DNA of 51,846 nt from an uncultured Pseudorhodobacter sp. (GCA_913062925.1 CAJXWJ010000020.1:1-51846); one strand, 5' to 3'; numbered from the stretch's first letter, positions 1 to 9,461 are shown. Numbers and translations are program-made. The notes: a model not told the origin generated them from the letters alone.

Positions 1-9
1 CGGATTTCG

Positions 10-399
10 TCATATTTCGGCAACAGCAGAGTGGATGCAAATGGTGCAAAGTGAAGTCAGGCCACGGTGCGCTTCGATCAAGAACACGATCACATCGGCA
101 TCGGTGGCCCCACCCCAAGCCGCCTTGACCATCGCACGATCCAAGCGGCGCTTGGTGCGGAAAATGCCGGGGGTATCGACAAAAACGATCTGCGCTGCCC
201 CCTCCATCGCCACGCCCCGAATACGGGTGCGGGTGGTCTGCACCTTATGCGTCACAATCGAGACCTTGGCCCCCACCATGCGGTTCAGCAGGGTCGATTT
301 GCCAGCATTGGGCTCGCCAATCAGCGCGACAAAGCCCGCGCGGGTGGCTTGGGCCGCTGCAATCTGCTCGGGCGTCGGGGTTTGGGCGTCGTCAGTCAT
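10..399 (-). CDS. era: GTPase Era, interrupted (N-terminal G domain only)
   Basis: Era is a GTPase that binds 16S rRNA through a C-terminal KH domain and helps mature the 30S subunit. From the ATG at 399 the first about 115 residues are clearly Era: P-loop GEPNAGKS, the switch region QTTRTRIRG and the G3 motif DTPG, followed by the family stretch ending EAHRGLT. After that the reading frame runs into 14 unrelated residues and a stop at 10-12. The NKxD motif, the rest of the G domain and the KH domain are missing (usual length about 300 residues). None of the three frames resumes Era sequence, so this is not a simple frameshift. The gene overlaps the rnc stop by 8 bases (ATGACTGA), which fixes the start. 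Either foreign DNA interrupts era or the contig edge is chimeric. Confidence 0.8.
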   Translation of the reverse strand: MTDDAQTPTPEQIAAAQATRAGFVALIGEPNAGKSTLLNRMVGAKVSIVTHKVQTTRTRIRGVAMEGAAQIVFVDTPGIFRTKRRLDRAMVKAAWGGATDADVIVFLIEAHRGLTSLCTICIHSAVAEI

Positions 400-1081
400 C
401 TGTCTTCTCCATCCGGGCCAAAAGGGCGCGGGCTGCGGCTTGTTCGGCCACACGTTTCGATCCGGCGCGGGAGGATTCTGCCTCGCCATTGGTCAGCTGC
501 ACCTTCACGGTGAAAATCGGCTGGTGGTCAGGGCCTTCGCGGCCCTCTTCGGTATAGGCTGGCGGCGGCATTCCCCGCGCCTGCGCCCATTCTTGCAACG
601 AGGTTTTCGGATCGCGCGCGTCTTGTTCCACCTTGCCGATACGCGGCCCCCAAAGCCGCAGCACCAGCGCGCGCGCCGCGTCAAAGCCGCCGTCGATATA
701 AACGGCAGCAATCACCGCCTCCATCGCATCGCCCAGCAAAGCCTCTTTGCGCCGCCCGCCCGACAGCATTTCCGACCGCCCCAGCTTTAGCACATCGCCA
801 AGACCGACATCGCGCGCCACTTCGGCACAGGTTTCCTTGCGCACCAAAGCGTTAAACCGCGGCGCAAGCTGGCCCTCCGAGGCAGAGGTGTCCGCCCCCA
901 GCAGCGCTTCGGACATCACCAGCCCCAACACCCGGTCGCCCAAAAACTCCAGCCGCTGATTGTCGGGCCGTGTCGGCGACGAGATCGAGGCATGCGTGAC
1001 CGCACGCAGCAACATCTCGGGGTTGCGGAATGGATAGCCGATGCGGGCTTCAAAGTTTTTCAGATCTGCCGACAACCTCAT
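392..1081 (-). CDS. rnc: Ribonuclease III
   Basis: This endoribonuclease cuts double-stranded RNA and takes part in rRNA processing and mRNA turnover. The 229 residues match the usual bacterial length. The RNase III signature RLEFLGD lies at 43-49 with E45 and D49. The second acidic pair is D118 and E121 in LLGDAMEAV. The dsRNA-binding domain occupies about 158-225, starting at [11 protein letters not shown] and including the basic [11 protein letters not shown] motif. The gene sits between lepB and era, a conserved alphaproteobacterial order, and shares an 8-base overlap with era. A hairpin with a T-rich tail lies upstream in the lepB-rnc gap, so rnc may be partly uncoupled from lepB. Confidence 0.95.
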   Translation of the reverse strand: MRLSADLKNFEARIGYPFRNPEMLLRAVTHASISSPTRPDNQRLEFLGDRVLGLVMSEALLGADTSASEGQLAPRFNALVRKETCAEVARDVGLGDVLKLGRSEMLSGGRRKEALLGDAMEAVIAAVYIDGGFDAARALVLRLWGPRIGKVEQDARDPKTSLQEWAQARGMPPPAYTEEGREGPDHQPIFTVKVQLTNGEAESSRAGSKRVAEQAAARALLARMEKTDD

Positions 1082-1106
1082 AGCAGGCCTGCCGCAAAAA
1101 TAAGCC

Positions 1107-1126
1107 AGCCCCGCGTGAACGGGGCT
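1107..1126 (-). terminator. Hairpin with T-rich tail between lepB and rnc
   Basis: A perfect 7-bp GC-rich stem (AGCCCCG / CGGGGCT) encloses a 6-base loop. On the minus strand it is followed by a T-rich stretch containing TTTTT at 1096-1100. This looks like an intrinsic terminator or attenuator after lepB. Because rnc and era follow in the same direction, partial termination or RNA processing at this point is possible. Confidence 0.5.
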
Positions 1127-1170
1127 CGGCTGTTAGGTAGGTCGGCTTTGGAAAATGCGCGCATGCCGGC

Positions 1171-1950
1171 TTATTCAACCGCTTTAAAGAAACGGTCGGC
1201 GCGCCAGGTCCAGAAATACAGCATCGAGGTTCCAGCCGAGGAAAAGATAATGCGATCCGCGCGGCCAATCAGGTTTGCCGCCGGCACAAAGCCCACGCCG
1301 CCAATGGCTTGGCTAAAGCGGCTGTCTTGGCTGTTGTCGCGGTTGTCGCCCATGAAGAAATACTCGCCTTCGGGCACGGTAAAGACATCGGTGTTATCGG
1401 CGTAGCCATTGTCTTCGATGTTCAGCACATCATGCACCACGCCATTCGGCAGGGTTTCACGATAGCGCGAGCGGGTGCAGATCGACCCATCGCCCACCGC
1501 GCCATTTTCGCAGCGCGGGCGGTTGCCCATCGGGCCTTGCGGACCCATGATTTCTTCAAACTGGCCGTCCGGCACCTGCGGCGCTTCGGCGCCATTGATA
1601 AAGACGATGCCGCCTTTGATCTGAACCTTATCGCCGGGCATGCCGATCAAACGCTTGACGAAATCCGAGCCATTGACCGGATGGCGGAACACCACAACAT
1701 CGCCGCGCGCAGGTTCAGAGCCCAAAATGCGGCCAGAAATCGGGCAGATCGAGAAGGGGCAGGAATATTTCGAATAGCCATAGGCCATCTTATTCACAAA
1801 GACGAAATCGCCGATCAGCAGCGTGTCTTTCATCGATTCCGAAGGGATCCAGAACGGTTGGAAAAACAGCGTGCGGAACACGCCCGCGATCAGCAGGGCA
1901 TAGACCACCGTCTTGATCGTGTCGACAATACCGCCGTCGTTCTGAGCCAT
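1171..1950 (-). CDS. lepB: Signal peptidase I
   Basis: This inner-membrane serine protease removes signal peptides from exported proteins. A single N-terminal membrane segment lies at about residues 12-32. The catalytic serine is S39 in PSESM and the catalytic lysine K99 in FVKRLIGMPGDK, the Ser-Lys dyad of family S26. The family box GDNRDNSQDSR spans 201-211. At 259 residues it is typical of alphaproteobacterial LepB. It lies 53 bases after acpS in the pdxJ-acpS-lepB-rnc-era run. Confidence 0.96.
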   Translation of the reverse strand: MAQNDGGIVDTIKTVVYALLIAGVFRTLFFQPFWIPSESMKDTLLIGDFVFVNKMAYGYSKYSCPFSICPISGRILGSEPARGDVVVFRHPVNGSDFVKRLIGMPGDKVQIKGGIVFINGAEAPQVPDGQFEEIMGPQGPMGNRPRCENGAVGDGSICTRSRYRETLPNGVVHDVLNIEDNGYADNTDVFTVPEGEYFFMGDNRDNSQDSRFSQAIGGVGFVPAANLIGRADRIIFSSAGTSMLYFWTWRADRFFKAVE

Positions 1951-2003
1951 CTGGTCTTATCCTTCAAGGTTTGCGCGCTACATGCGCGCGCGGGCGTTTG
2001 GAG

Positions 2004-2417
2004 TCAAGTTCGGGCAGGCTTGGGACGCGCTTCGATCACCACGAAAGCCTGCGCCCAAGGGTGGTCATCGGTCAAAGTCACGTGAAGAATGGCCTCGTGA
2101 TCGGGCGGGGTCATCGCGGCCAGCCGCTCTGCGGCCCAGCCGGTCAGCTGCATCACCGGCTGACCACTGGCCAAATTGCTGACCGCCATGTCTTTCCACG
2201 AAATCCCCATCGCAAGCCCGGTGCCCAGCGCCTTGGAGCAGGCCTCTTTCGCGGCCCAGCGCTTGGCATAGGTGGCGGCAATCGCGCGGGGGCGGCCTTC
2301 GGCCTTACGCTGTTCGGCTGCGGTGAAAACCCGCGTCTTAAAGCGCGCGCCATGGCGCTCTAGCACAGCCGCAATGCGGTCGATATTGGCCAGATCGCTT
2401 CCAATGCCAAGGATCAT
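2004..2417 (-). CDS. acpS: Holo-[acyl-carrier-protein] synthase
   Basis: AcpS moves the 4'-phosphopantetheine arm from CoA to a serine of apo-acyl-carrier protein, activating fatty acid synthesis. The protein has 137 residues, normal for the trimeric AcpS type. It opens with [15 protein letters not shown], where D8 is the magnesium-binding aspartate. The second signature [15 protein letters not shown] at 53-67 contains the conserved E58. It lies between pdxJ and lepB, a linkage also known in enterobacteria. Confidence 0.95.
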   Translation of the reverse strand: MILGIGSDLANIDRIAAVLERHGARFKTRVFTAAEQRKAEGRPRAIAATYAKRWAAKEACSKALGTGLAMGISWKDMAVSNLASGQPVMQLTGWAAERLAAMTPPDHEAILHVTLTDDHPWAQAFVVIEARPKPART

Positions 2418-2522
2418 CCATCGTCCTTTGTACCACTAGATGCGGAAACTAGCGGGCTGGCGCGGCGCTGTCCAGCACAGGCTGGTCGGCCTGCGGCTGG
2501 GATTGGCCCTTGCACCTAAAAC

Positions 2523-3275
2523 TTAGACGCCGCGAGCGCGGTCCATCCGGCGGCGCATTTCTTCGATCGCGGGGCCAAGACCCAAGAACACCGCCTCGCC
2601 GATCAGGAAATGCCCGATGTTCAGCTCGCGCACCTCGGCAATCGCGGCGATGGGGGCGACGTTGTCATAGGTCAGCCCGTGGCCTGCATGCACCTCTAGC
2701 CCCAAAGACTGCGCCAAAGCCGCGCCACGGCGCAGCGCGTCCAACTCGGCCTCGGCCTCGGCCAGACGGCCCTCGGCGTGCAGATCGGAATAATGGCCGG
2801 TGTGCAATTCGACCACCGCCGCGCCAATGCGGGCCGAAGCCTCGATCTGGCGCGGATCATGGCCGATGAACATCGACACCCGGCAGCCCGCCTCGCACAT
2901 CGGCGCGATAAAGCGTGTCAGACGGTTCGCATCACCCGCCACATCCAGCCCGCCTTCGGTGGTGCGCTCTTCGCGCTTTTCGGGCACAAGGCAAACCGCA
3001 TGCGGCTTCAGGCGCAGCACAATCGCCGCCATCTCGTCGGTGGCCGCACATTCGAAATTCAACGGAATGCTTAGGGCCGCGCGCAGCGCCTCCATATCGG
3101 CGTCGCGAATGTGGCGGCGGTCTTCGCGCAGATGCGCCGTAATGCCATCGGCACCGGCAGCTTCAGCCAAAAGTGCGGCGCGCAGCGGATCAGGCCAAGC
3201 CACGCCCCGTGCGTTGCGCAGCGTTGCAACATGGTCAATATTGACGCCCAGTCTTTGCTTATCACCCAAAGTCAT
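2523..3275 (-). CDS. pdxJ: Pyridoxine 5'-phosphate synthase
   Basis: PdxJ condenses 1-deoxy-D-xylulose 5-phosphate with 3-amino-2-oxopropyl phosphate to give pyridoxine 5'-phosphate, the last ring-forming step of the DXP-dependent vitamin B6 route. The 250-residue protein shows the TIM-barrel signatures [12 protein letters not shown] (12-23), [12 protein letters not shown] (45-56) with H48, FECAAT with E75, the loop [15 protein letters not shown] and HAGHGL (196-201). It is followed by acpS in the same direction. Confidence 0.96.
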   Translation of the reverse strand: MTLGDKQRLGVNIDHVATLRNARGVAWPDPLRAALLAEAAGADGITAHLREDRRHIRDADMEALRAALSIPLNFECAATDEMAAIVLRLKPHAVCLVPEKREERTTEGGLDVAGDANRLTRFIAPMCEAGCRVSMFIGHDPRQIEASARIGAAVVELHTGHYSDLHAEGRLAEAEAELDALRRGAALAQSLGLEVHAGHGLTYDNVAPIAAIAEVRELNIGHFLIGEAVFLGLGPAIEEMRRRMDRARGV

Positions 3276-3299
3276 CGCCCAATCTCCCTTATGACAGGC

Positions 3300-4001
3300 C
3301 TAAAGCCTGCCGTCGCCTTTGCCAGATTTCTCTGCCTTATCACCACGATGCTTTAACCGTGCCGCCGCCTCGGCCACGGTGGTGCGCAGCTTGTGCCGGC
3401 GGTCTTTGCGGTCTTCATGCTTGGCGGCGCGGGCCTTTTGATAGGCCTGCACCACTGGAATCGTCACATAATAGGCCGCCGCCGAAATCACCAATCCGGG
3501 CAGCAAAGCGCCAATAAAATACGGCACATAGATATCATGCCAAAACCGGATCAACCCCTGCCAATGCATGGTGTCGGTGGTGAAAATCGCCACAAAGTTA
3601 TGCCAAAGATCAACACCCGCATGGCCAAAGGCGCGCGCAATCGCCTCGGCGGTCAGCGGCGCTTCGACCCCAAGCAGCCAATGGCCAAGCGTCATGGCAA
3701 AAACCGCAAAGAACGGAGTCGTCACCGGATTGGTGTTAAACGTGCCCAGCAGCGCTGCCAAAAGATTGCCCCGCATCAGCCGTGCAGCCGCCCAAGCGGC
3801 GACAAATTGCAAGCCCGGCAAGGGCAGAAAGCCGATCAGAAAGCCAGCAAACACCCCGCGCGCAATGCGGTGCGGCTCGTCTGGCAGGCGGCTCATTCGG
3901 TGGATAACGTAACGCGTCGCGCGCCTAAACCCCCCCGAGGGGTAGACCATCTCGCGCATCCAAGCGAGCCATCCAAGCGGTTCACGGCGTTTAAAGACCA
4001 C
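3300..4001 (-). CDS. DUF2062 domain membrane protein
   Basis: This is a conserved alphaproteobacterial membrane protein of the DUF2062 family; its biochemical function is unknown to me. The start chosen is a GTG at 4001 with AAGGAAGGA about 9 bases upstream, giving the family-like opening MVFKRR. Hydrophobic segments occur at about 48-75, 83-112 and 155-180. The stretch LLGTFNTNPVTTPFFA is the recognisable family core. The C-terminal 50 residues are rich in Lys and Arg and probably cytoplasmic. The gene sits between rsh and pdxJ, as in many Rhodobacterales. Confidence 0.8.
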   Translation of the reverse strand: MVFKRREPLGWLAWMREMVYPSGGFRRATRYVIHRMSRLPDEPHRIARGVFAGFLIGFLPLPGLQFVAAWAAARLMRGNLLAALLGTFNTNPVTTPFFAVFAMTLGHWLLGVEAPLTAEAIARAFGHAGVDLWHNFVAIFTTDTMHWQGLIRFWHDIYVPYFIGALLPGLVISAAAYYVTIPVVQAYQKARAAKHEDRKDRRHKLRTTVAEAAARLKHRGDKAEKSGKGDGRL

Positions 4002-4044
4002 TGTGGTCAGTCCTTCCTTTGCCCGACAGCCGCGAAACGCGACG

Positions 4045-6165
4045 TCAGGGCTTGCGTGTCAAATCGCGGTGCCGCGACACTTGAGCCACATCTGTTTCAG
4101 CCTCAAGGGCTGTCATCACCATGTGCAAGTGTTCGACGTCGCGCAAGTCAACGTCAATGATAAGTCTATAAAAATCTGGTTTACGTTCTGTGAAACGCAA
4201 ATCAGATATATTCGCCTTCTGCTCGCCGACAAGGGTGCAGATCCGGCCCAAGACCCCTGCATCATTCGAGATGGCGACATCAAGGCTAACCGTGTTCACC
4301 GCAGCGTGGCGACCCTGATCCCAATGCAGATCAACCCAACGGTTGGGCTGTTCCTCAAATTCTTCCAAAGCCGGGCAATCAATCGCGTGCAACAGCACGC
4401 CCTGCCCGCGATAGCTGATGCCGACAATGCGTTCGCCCGGCAGCGGCTGGCAGCAATTGGCCCGCCGAAAGGTCTGATCATCCGACAGACCCAGCACGGC
4501 GCGGCTGGCGCTGATCTCGGATTCCTGGGTCATCGCAAGTTCGGGGTAAAGCGTCGCCACCACCTTGCGCGCGGTCAACTCGGCCGAGCCAAGCCCCGCC
4601 AGCAGATCGTTTTCATCGCTAAAGCCAAGGATTTTCGCCGCCGTCCGCATCGCCTTATCGGTGGCTTTTTTGCCAACATGTTCAAAGGCGGCGCGCGCCA
4701 GCTCTTGGCCCAAACGCACGAAACGGCTGCGGTCTTCTTCGCGCAAAGACCGCCGGATCGCCGCTTTGGCGCGGCCGGTCGAGACGATGTCGATCCAAGA
4801 CGACTGCGGCTTTTGGCCCTCAGCGGTGATGATTTCCACCGATTGGCCATTCTTTAACCGCGTCCACAGCGGCACACGGATGCCATCGACCTTGGCCGAA
4901 ACACAAGAATTGCCGATCCGGGTGTGGATCGAATAGGCGTAATCCAACGGCGTCGCCCCGCGCGGCAGCTGAATGACATCGCCCTTGGGGGTAAAACAAA
5001 ACACCTGATCGGAATACATTTCCAATTTGACGTTTTCCAAAAACTCGGCGTGATCGCCCTCGTCCAACCTTTCGGTCATCGAGGAAATCCACTTGGCCGG
5101 ATCAACCGCAAAGGGGTTCTTGGCGCGCACACCTTCGCGGTAAGCCCAATGCGCGGCGACACCGGCTTCGGCGACCTCATGCATCTCGCGGGTGCGGATC
5201 TGCACTTCGACCCGTTTGCCATCGCGCCCCGAAACCGTGGTGTGGATCGAGCGGTACCCGTTCGATTTCGGCTGGCTGATATAGTCTTTGAACCGCCCCG
5301 GAACCGCGCGCCAACGTTGGTGGATCACGCCCAAAATCCGGTAGCAATCGGCAACCGAGCCGCAAATCACGCGAAAGCCATAGATGTCAGACAGCCGCGA
5401 AAACGCGAGGTCTTTTTCCTGCATCTTACGCCAGATCGAATAGGGCTTTTTGGCGCGGCCATAAACATCGGCCTCCAGACTAACCTTATCCAGTTCCGAG
5501 CGAATATCGGCAGTGATCTGATGCACCACATCGCCTGATTCGCGCTGAAGCGTCAAAAAGCGGCGGATGATCGAATTGCGCGCCTCGGGGTTGATGACGC
5601 GGAACGACAGATCTTCCAGCTCTTCGCGCATCCATTGCATCCCCATGCGGCCCGCCAAAGGCGCATAGATTTCCATGGTTTCGCGGGCTTTTTGGATCTG
5701 CTTTTCAGGGCGCATCGATTTGATCGTGCGCATATTGTGCAAACGGTCGGCCAGTTTGACCAAGATCACCCGCAGGTCTTTCGACATCGCCATGAACAGC
5801 TTGCGAAAGTTCTCGGCCTGTTGCGATTCGGTATTGGACAGCTGCAAATTGGTCAGCTTGGTGACGCCGTCGACCAGCTCTGCCACTTCTTCGCCAAACA
5901 GCTTTGACACCTCGGTATATGTCGATTTGGTGTCTTCGATGGTGTCATGCAAAAGCGCCGTGATGATGGTGGCATCATCCAGTTGCTGCTCGGTCAAGAT
6001 CGCCGCAACCGCGACCGGATGGGTGAAATAGGGTTCGCCAGATTTGCGAAACTGGCCCTCATGCATCGCCATGCCGTAATCATAGGCGCGGCGAATCAAA
6101 TCTGCATTGGCACGGGGGTTGTAGTTGTGGACAAGGGCGATGAGGTCTTCTACGTCGATCATCAT
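4045..6165 (-). CDS. Bifunctional (p)ppGpp synthetase/hydrolase (Rsh)
   Basis: This RelA/SpoT homologue makes and degrades the stringent-response alarmones ppGpp and pppGpp. The first codons read GTG-ATG-ATG; the ATG at 6165 is preferred because AGGGG lies 5 bases upstream (706 residues). The HD hydrolase domain is intact: H49, H73-D74 in LLHDTIEDT and D140 in KLADRLHNMRT. The synthetase domain has D260 (SDIYGFRV), the loop GRFKDYISQPKSNGYRS and E320 (VEVQIRT). A TGS domain follows at about 385-450 and a C-terminal ACT domain at about 630-703. With both catalytic centres conserved it is expected to be bifunctional. It follows rpoZ, as in most proteobacteria. Confidence 0.95.
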   Translation of the reverse strand: MMIDVEDLIALVHNYNPRANADLIRRAYDYGMAMHEGQFRKSGEPYFTHPVAVAAILTEQQLDDATIITALLHDTIEDTKSTYTEVSKLFGEEVAELVDGVTKLTNLQLSNTESQQAENFRKLFMAMSKDLRVILVKLADRLHNMRTIKSMRPEKQIQKARETMEIYAPLAGRMGMQWMREELEDLSFRVINPEARNSIIRRFLTLQRESGDVVHQITADIRSELDKVSLEADVYGRAKKPYSIWRKMQEKDLAFSRLSDIYGFRVICGSVADCYRILGVIHQRWRAVPGRFKDYISQPKSNGYRSIHTTVSGRDGKRVEVQIRTREMHEVAEAGVAAHWAYREGVRAKNPFAVDPAKWISSMTERLDEGDHAEFLENVKLEMYSDQVFCFTPKGDVIQLPRGATPLDYAYSIHTRIGNSCVSAKVDGIRVPLWTRLKNGQSVEIITAEGQKPQSSWIDIVSTGRAKAAIRRSLREEDRSRFVRLGQELARAAFEHVGKKATDKAMRTAAKILGFSDENDLLAGLGSAELTARKVVATLYPELAMTQESEISASRAVLGLSDDQTFRRANCCQPLPGERIVGISYRGQGVLLHAIDCPALEEFEEQPNRWVDLHWDQGRHAAVNTVSLDVAISNDAGVLGRICTLVGEQKANISDLRFTERKPDFYRLIIDVDLRDVEHLHMVMTALEAETDVAQVSRHRDLTRKP

Positions 6166-6204
6166 CACCGCCCCTGTGGCCGGAAATTCAGCAATTTCCT
6201 GCTA

Positions 6205-6558
6205 TTACAGCTCGCCTTGTGCTTCCATAAGCGCACGCAGCAATTTCTCTTCCGACATATCATCCTGCATCGGACGATCAACTTCACCCGACATCAGAAG
6301 CGCCATTTGGTCTTCTTCGGGCTCATCGACCTCGATTTGGGTCTGATAGCTTTCGATCATCCGCTCGCGCAGAGAATCAGCAAGCTGAGTTTCGTCCGCG
6401 ATCTCGCGCAGGGCGACAACCGGATTTTTGTCATTATCGCGATCCACGGTTGGCAATTCGCCAGCCTGAATTTCGCGGGCGCGGTGCGCGGCCAGCATAA
6501 CCAGTTCGAACCGGTTCGGGACTTTGTCAACGCAATCTTCAACCGTCACGCGGGCCAT
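6205..6558 (-). CDS. rpoZ: RNA polymerase subunit omega
   Basis: Omega assists folding and assembly of the beta' subunit of RNA polymerase, and in E. coli it forms part of one ppGpp-binding site. The 117-residue protein opens [20 protein letters not shown], the standard omega N terminus, and has the core ending [10 protein letters not shown]. The C terminus is acidic. GGAG lies 6 bases before the ATG. It is the first gene of the run leading into the ppGpp synthetase. Confidence 0.95.
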   Translation of the reverse strand: MARVTVEDCVDKVPNRFELVMLAAHRAREIQAGELPTVDRDNDKNPVVALREIADETQLADSLRERMIESYQTQIEVDEPEEDQMALLMSGEVDRPMQDDMSEEKLLRALMEAQGEL

Positions 6559-6632
6559 GAAAGACTCCAGTAAGGATGGGGGCTTTGGAAGCGCCTATTT
6601 AGGACCGATGTCGCGGATTGACAAGAGCATAA

Positions 6633-7229
6633 TCAAACAGATGCGTCAGAAGCCAATGCCACAACCTCGACGCGCGCCGCATCAGGCAGCGCGGCCAGCA
6701 TCTGAACAACCGTCAGCCCCAAGACCGGATGCCGCCAATCGGGCGCCACATCGGCCATCGGCACCAAGACAAAAGCGCGATCTTGCAAACGCGGATGTGG
6801 CAAAATCAATTCTGCGGGCGCAAGCTTGCTTTGCGCCTCGGGCGGCAACTGCTGCCAATGGCGAAACCCCGCCAGATCGGGGGCAACCTCTTCTCCAAAA
6901 GCAATCAGATCCAGATCAAGCGTCCGCCCCGCCCATCGCGTCGTGCGCGCGCGGCCAAATTGTGCCTCGACCTGATGCAAAGCCGCCAGCAGCTGCGGCG
7001 CCGTCATCGCGGCAGGCACAACCAGCGCCGCCGCGGCGTTTACATAATCCGGCCCCGCCCCCGCCGGAAAGCAAGGCGTGTGATAAAGCCTGCTTACCCC
7101 CATAAGTTGCAGCCCCAGAGTCGCGAGGCAATCTATCGCCTGAAACAGAATTTCCTTCGGCGAAAACTGACCGAAATCCTGATTTGACCCCAGAGCAACA
7201 ACGGCAATTCGATCTTCTAGCGTAGTCAT
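6633..7229 (-). CDS. folK: 2-amino-4-hydroxy-6-hydroxymethyldihydropteridine pyrophosphokinase
   Basis: HPPK transfers pyrophosphate from ATP to 6-hydroxymethyl-7,8-dihydropterin in folate synthesis. The 198-residue protein starts with the family motif VALGSNQDFG near residue 11. The signature RWAGRTLDLDLI carries the magnesium-binding aspartates, followed by LPHPRLQDRAFVLVPMADV. It is transcribed in the same direction as rpoZ but starts at 7229, facing the NYN gene. The later folate gene folC lies elsewhere in this window (36113-37387). Confidence 0.93.
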   Translation of the reverse strand: MTTLEDRIAVVALGSNQDFGQFSPKEILFQAIDCLATLGLQLMGVSRLYHTPCFPAGAGPDYVNAAAALVVPAAMTAPQLLAALHQVEAQFGRARTTRWAGRTLDLDLIAFGEEVAPDLAGFRHWQQLPPEAQSKLAPAELILPHPRLQDRAFVLVPMADVAPDWRHPVLGLTVVQMLAALPDAARVEVVALASDASV

Positions 7230-7369
7230 GTGTAGGCTTTCGTATAGGAGTTATTGATCGGCATTTTGCCTAAATGTTAACGAGTCTCTTGGCCGAGACC
7301 TTCATTGCTTTTCTCACTTTACCTCACTGAAGACGGGTTCGCGCACAAGTTATTTCGAGAGGACCGAAG

Positions 7370-7942
7370 ATGTTTTACAAAGACGAACGGCTTGCGCTGT
7401 TCATAGATGGATCGAACCTTTACGCCGCCGCAAAAGCGCTTGGGTTTGACATCGACTATAAGCTTTTGCGTCACGAGTTTATGCGTCGTGGCAAGATGCT
7501 GCGGGCGTTTTACTACACCGCTTTGTTGGAAAACGACGAGTATTCGCCGATCCGCCCTCTGGTCGATTGGCTGAACTACAACGGCTTTACCATGGTGACC
7601 AAACCCGCCAAGGAATATACCGACAGCCAAGGCCGTCGCAAAGTCAAAGGCAATATGGACATCGAGCTTGCGGTTCACGCGATGGAACTTGCGCCGCATG
7701 TCGATCATATCGTGATCTTCTCGGGCGACGGCGACTTCCGCCCGCTGATCGAAAGCTTGCAGCGTCAAGGCGTGCGGGTCTCGGTGGTCTCGACCATCCG
7801 CAGCCAACCGCCGATGATTGCCGACGAACTGCGCCGCCAAGCCGATAACTTCATCGAGTTGGACGAATTGCGCGATGTGATCGGTCGGCCTCCGCGCGAG
7901 CCACGGATAGAAGACCAAGACCTGATGGCAGAGGCAAAGTAA
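7370..7942 (+). CDS. NYN domain protein, LabA/DUF88 family (probable RNase)
   Basis: The 190-residue protein is a single PIN-like NYN domain of the LabA/DUF88 group, whose known members are metal-dependent ribonucleases. The acidic site is visible: D13 in LFIDGSNLY, D96 in KGNMDIELAVHAM, and D119 and D121 in FSGDGDFRPL. GAGAGGA lies 6 bases before the ATG. It starts opposite folK in a 140-base divergent gap and is followed by a strong terminator, so it is probably a single-gene transcript. The RNA target cannot be inferred from sequence. Confidence 0.85.
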   Translation: MFYKDERLALFIDGSNLYAAAKALGFDIDYKLLRHEFMRRGKMLRAFYYTALLENDEYSPIRPLVDWLNYNGFTMVTKPAKEYTDSQGRRKVKGNMDIELAVHAMELAPHVDHIVIFSGDGDFRPLIESLQRQGVRVSVVSTIRSQPPMIADELRRQADNFIELDELRDVIGRPPREPRIEDQDLMAEAK

Positions 7943-7950
7943 TCTGCTGA

Positions 7951-7984
7951 AAAAGGCCGCCACATGCAGATGTGGCGGCCTTTT
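7951..7984 (+). terminator. Intrinsic terminator after the NYN gene
   Basis: A perfect 15-bp inverted repeat has arms at 7951-7965 and 7970-7984 with a 4-base loop (GCAG) and ends in TTTT. It begins 9 bases after the NYN stop codon and separates that gene from ispH. The A/T-symmetric arms would allow it to act on both strands. Confidence 0.85.
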
Positions 7985-8051
7985 CCCTGCGCTGCGGCAA
8001 TTGCCACAGCTGAAATGATCCGATACCTGTTCAGGGTGAAAGGATCTTGCC

Positions 8052-9002
8052 ATGACAAAACCCGCCCTGACGCTTTACTTAGCAGCCCCACGCGGATTCT
8101 GCGCAGGCGTTGATCGCGCCATTAAGATCGTCGAGCTTGCCCTTCAGAAATGGGGCGCTCCGGTCTATGTCCGCCACGAGATCGTGCACAATAAATATGT
8201 CGTCGACAATCTGCGCGCCCAAGGCGCGATCTTCGTCGAAGAGCTGGAAGACTGCCCCGTTGACCGCCCGGTGATCTTTTCCGCGCATGGCGTGCCGAAA
8301 TCCGTGCCCGCCGCCGCCGAGGCCCGCGCGATGATCGCGGTCGATGCCACCTGCCCGCTTGTGACCAAAGTGCATAATGAGGCGCAGCGCCACTCCGAGG
8401 CAGGCCTGCAAATGGTGATGATCGGCCACGAAGGCCACCCCGAAACCATCGGCACCATGGGCCAACTGCCCGAGGGCGAGGTTTTGCTGGTTGAAACCGC
8501 CGCCGATGTCGCAGGGCTGATGGTGCGCGATCCGGCCAAGCTTGCCTATATCACCCAGACCACGCTTTCGGTCGATGACACCGCCGATATTGTGCTGGCG
8601 TTGCAAGCCCGCTTTCCGGCGATTGTCGGGCCGCATAAAGAAGACATCTGCTATGCCACCACCAACCGTCAGGCGGCGGTCAAGGCGATTGCGGGCAAGA
8701 TCGACGCGCTTTTGGTGATTGGCGCGCCGAATTCCTCCAATTCCAAACGCTTGGTCGAGGTGGGCCGCTCGGCCGGTTGCGGTTACGCGCAACTGGTGCA
8801 GCGCGCCGTCGATATCGACTGGCGCGCGCTCGACGGCATTGCGGCGGTCGGCGTCACCGCAGGCGCCTCTGCCCCCGAAGTGCTGGTCAACGAGGTGATC
8901 GACGCCTTTCGCGCCCGCTATGACACGCGGGTCGAAATCGTTGAAACCGCACAAGAACATGTCGAGTTCAAAGTGCCCCGCATTCTGCGCGATCCGGTTT
9001 AG
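8052..9002 (+). CDS. ispH: 4-hydroxy-3-methylbut-2-enyl diphosphate reductase
   Basis: IspH is the last enzyme of the MEP pathway; it reduces HMBPP to IPP and DMAPP using a 4Fe-4S cluster. The three cluster cysteines are present: C17 in [10 protein letters not shown]101 in [11 protein letters not shown] and C200 in [11 protein letters not shown]. The substrate-binding stretch [14 protein letters not shown] follows the second cysteine. The length of 316 residues is typical. The next gene begins 3 bases after the ispH stop, and rnhA follows, so the three form one likely transcript. Confidence 0.97.
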   Translation: MTKPALTLYLAAPRGFCAGVDRAIKIVELALQKWGAPVYVRHEIVHNKYVVDNLRAQGAIFVEELEDCPVDRPVIFSAHGVPKSVPAAAEARAMIAVDATCPLVTKVHNEAQRHSEAGLQMVMIGHEGHPETIGTMGQLPEGEVLLVETAADVAGLMVRDPAKLAYITQTTLSVDDTADIVLALQARFPAIVGPHKEDICYATTNRQAAVKAIAGKIDALLVIGAPNSSNSKRLVEVGRSAGCGYAQLVQRAVDIDWRALDGIAAVGVTAGASAPEVLVNEVIDAFRARYDTRVEIVETAQEHVEFKVPRILRDPV

Positions 9003-9005
9003 GCG

Positions 9006-9461
9006 ATGACGCGACAGCCTATCCCCCCTGCTGCGCTTTGGCTCGGCCTTGCCGGTCTTCTGCCCTTTGTCTGGGGTGCGGCCTGCGCGCAAAGTGATGC
9101 GCTTGCGGCTTGGGGTCTTGCCATCGCCGGCCCAAGGCTGACGGGCGTGCCCTTGGTGCTGGGCTACGGCGTGATCATCTTGTCGTTCATGTCGGGCGTG
9201 CTCTGGGGCTTTGCCGCAAAACAGCCGAAAGTCGCCGCAATTTACTATATTTTGTCGGTGCTGCCGGCGCTTTGGGTGCTGTTTCTGGTTGGCGGTGATC
9301 TGACGGCCAGCTTTGCCGCTTTAGGCTTGGGCTATATCGGGCTACTGGCGCTGGATTGGCTGTTCGCAACACGCGGGTTTGCGCCCGAGTGGTGGATGCG
9401 GCTGCGCCTGCTGCTGACCGCAATCGTGCTGGCCTGCCTTGCCGTTGCGGCTTTGGCCTGA
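9006..9461 (+). CDS. DUF3429 membrane protein
   Basis: This 151-residue protein has about five hydrophobic segments: roughly 10-28, 48-68, 76-96, 102-118 and 131-150. It resembles the DUF3429 family, in which a [17 protein letters not shown]-type segment is the recognisable core. No enzymatic motif is visible and I do not know its function. It begins 3 bases after ispH and ends 25 bases before rnhA, so it is probably co-transcribed with both. Confidence 0.75.
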   Translation: MTRQPIPPAALWLGLAGLLPFVWGAACAQSDALAAWGLAIAGPRLTGVPLVLGYGVIILSFMSGVLWGFAAKQPKVAAIYYILSVLPALWVLFLVGGDLTASFAALGLGYIGLLALDWLFATRGFAPEWWMRLRLLLTAIVLACLAVAALA

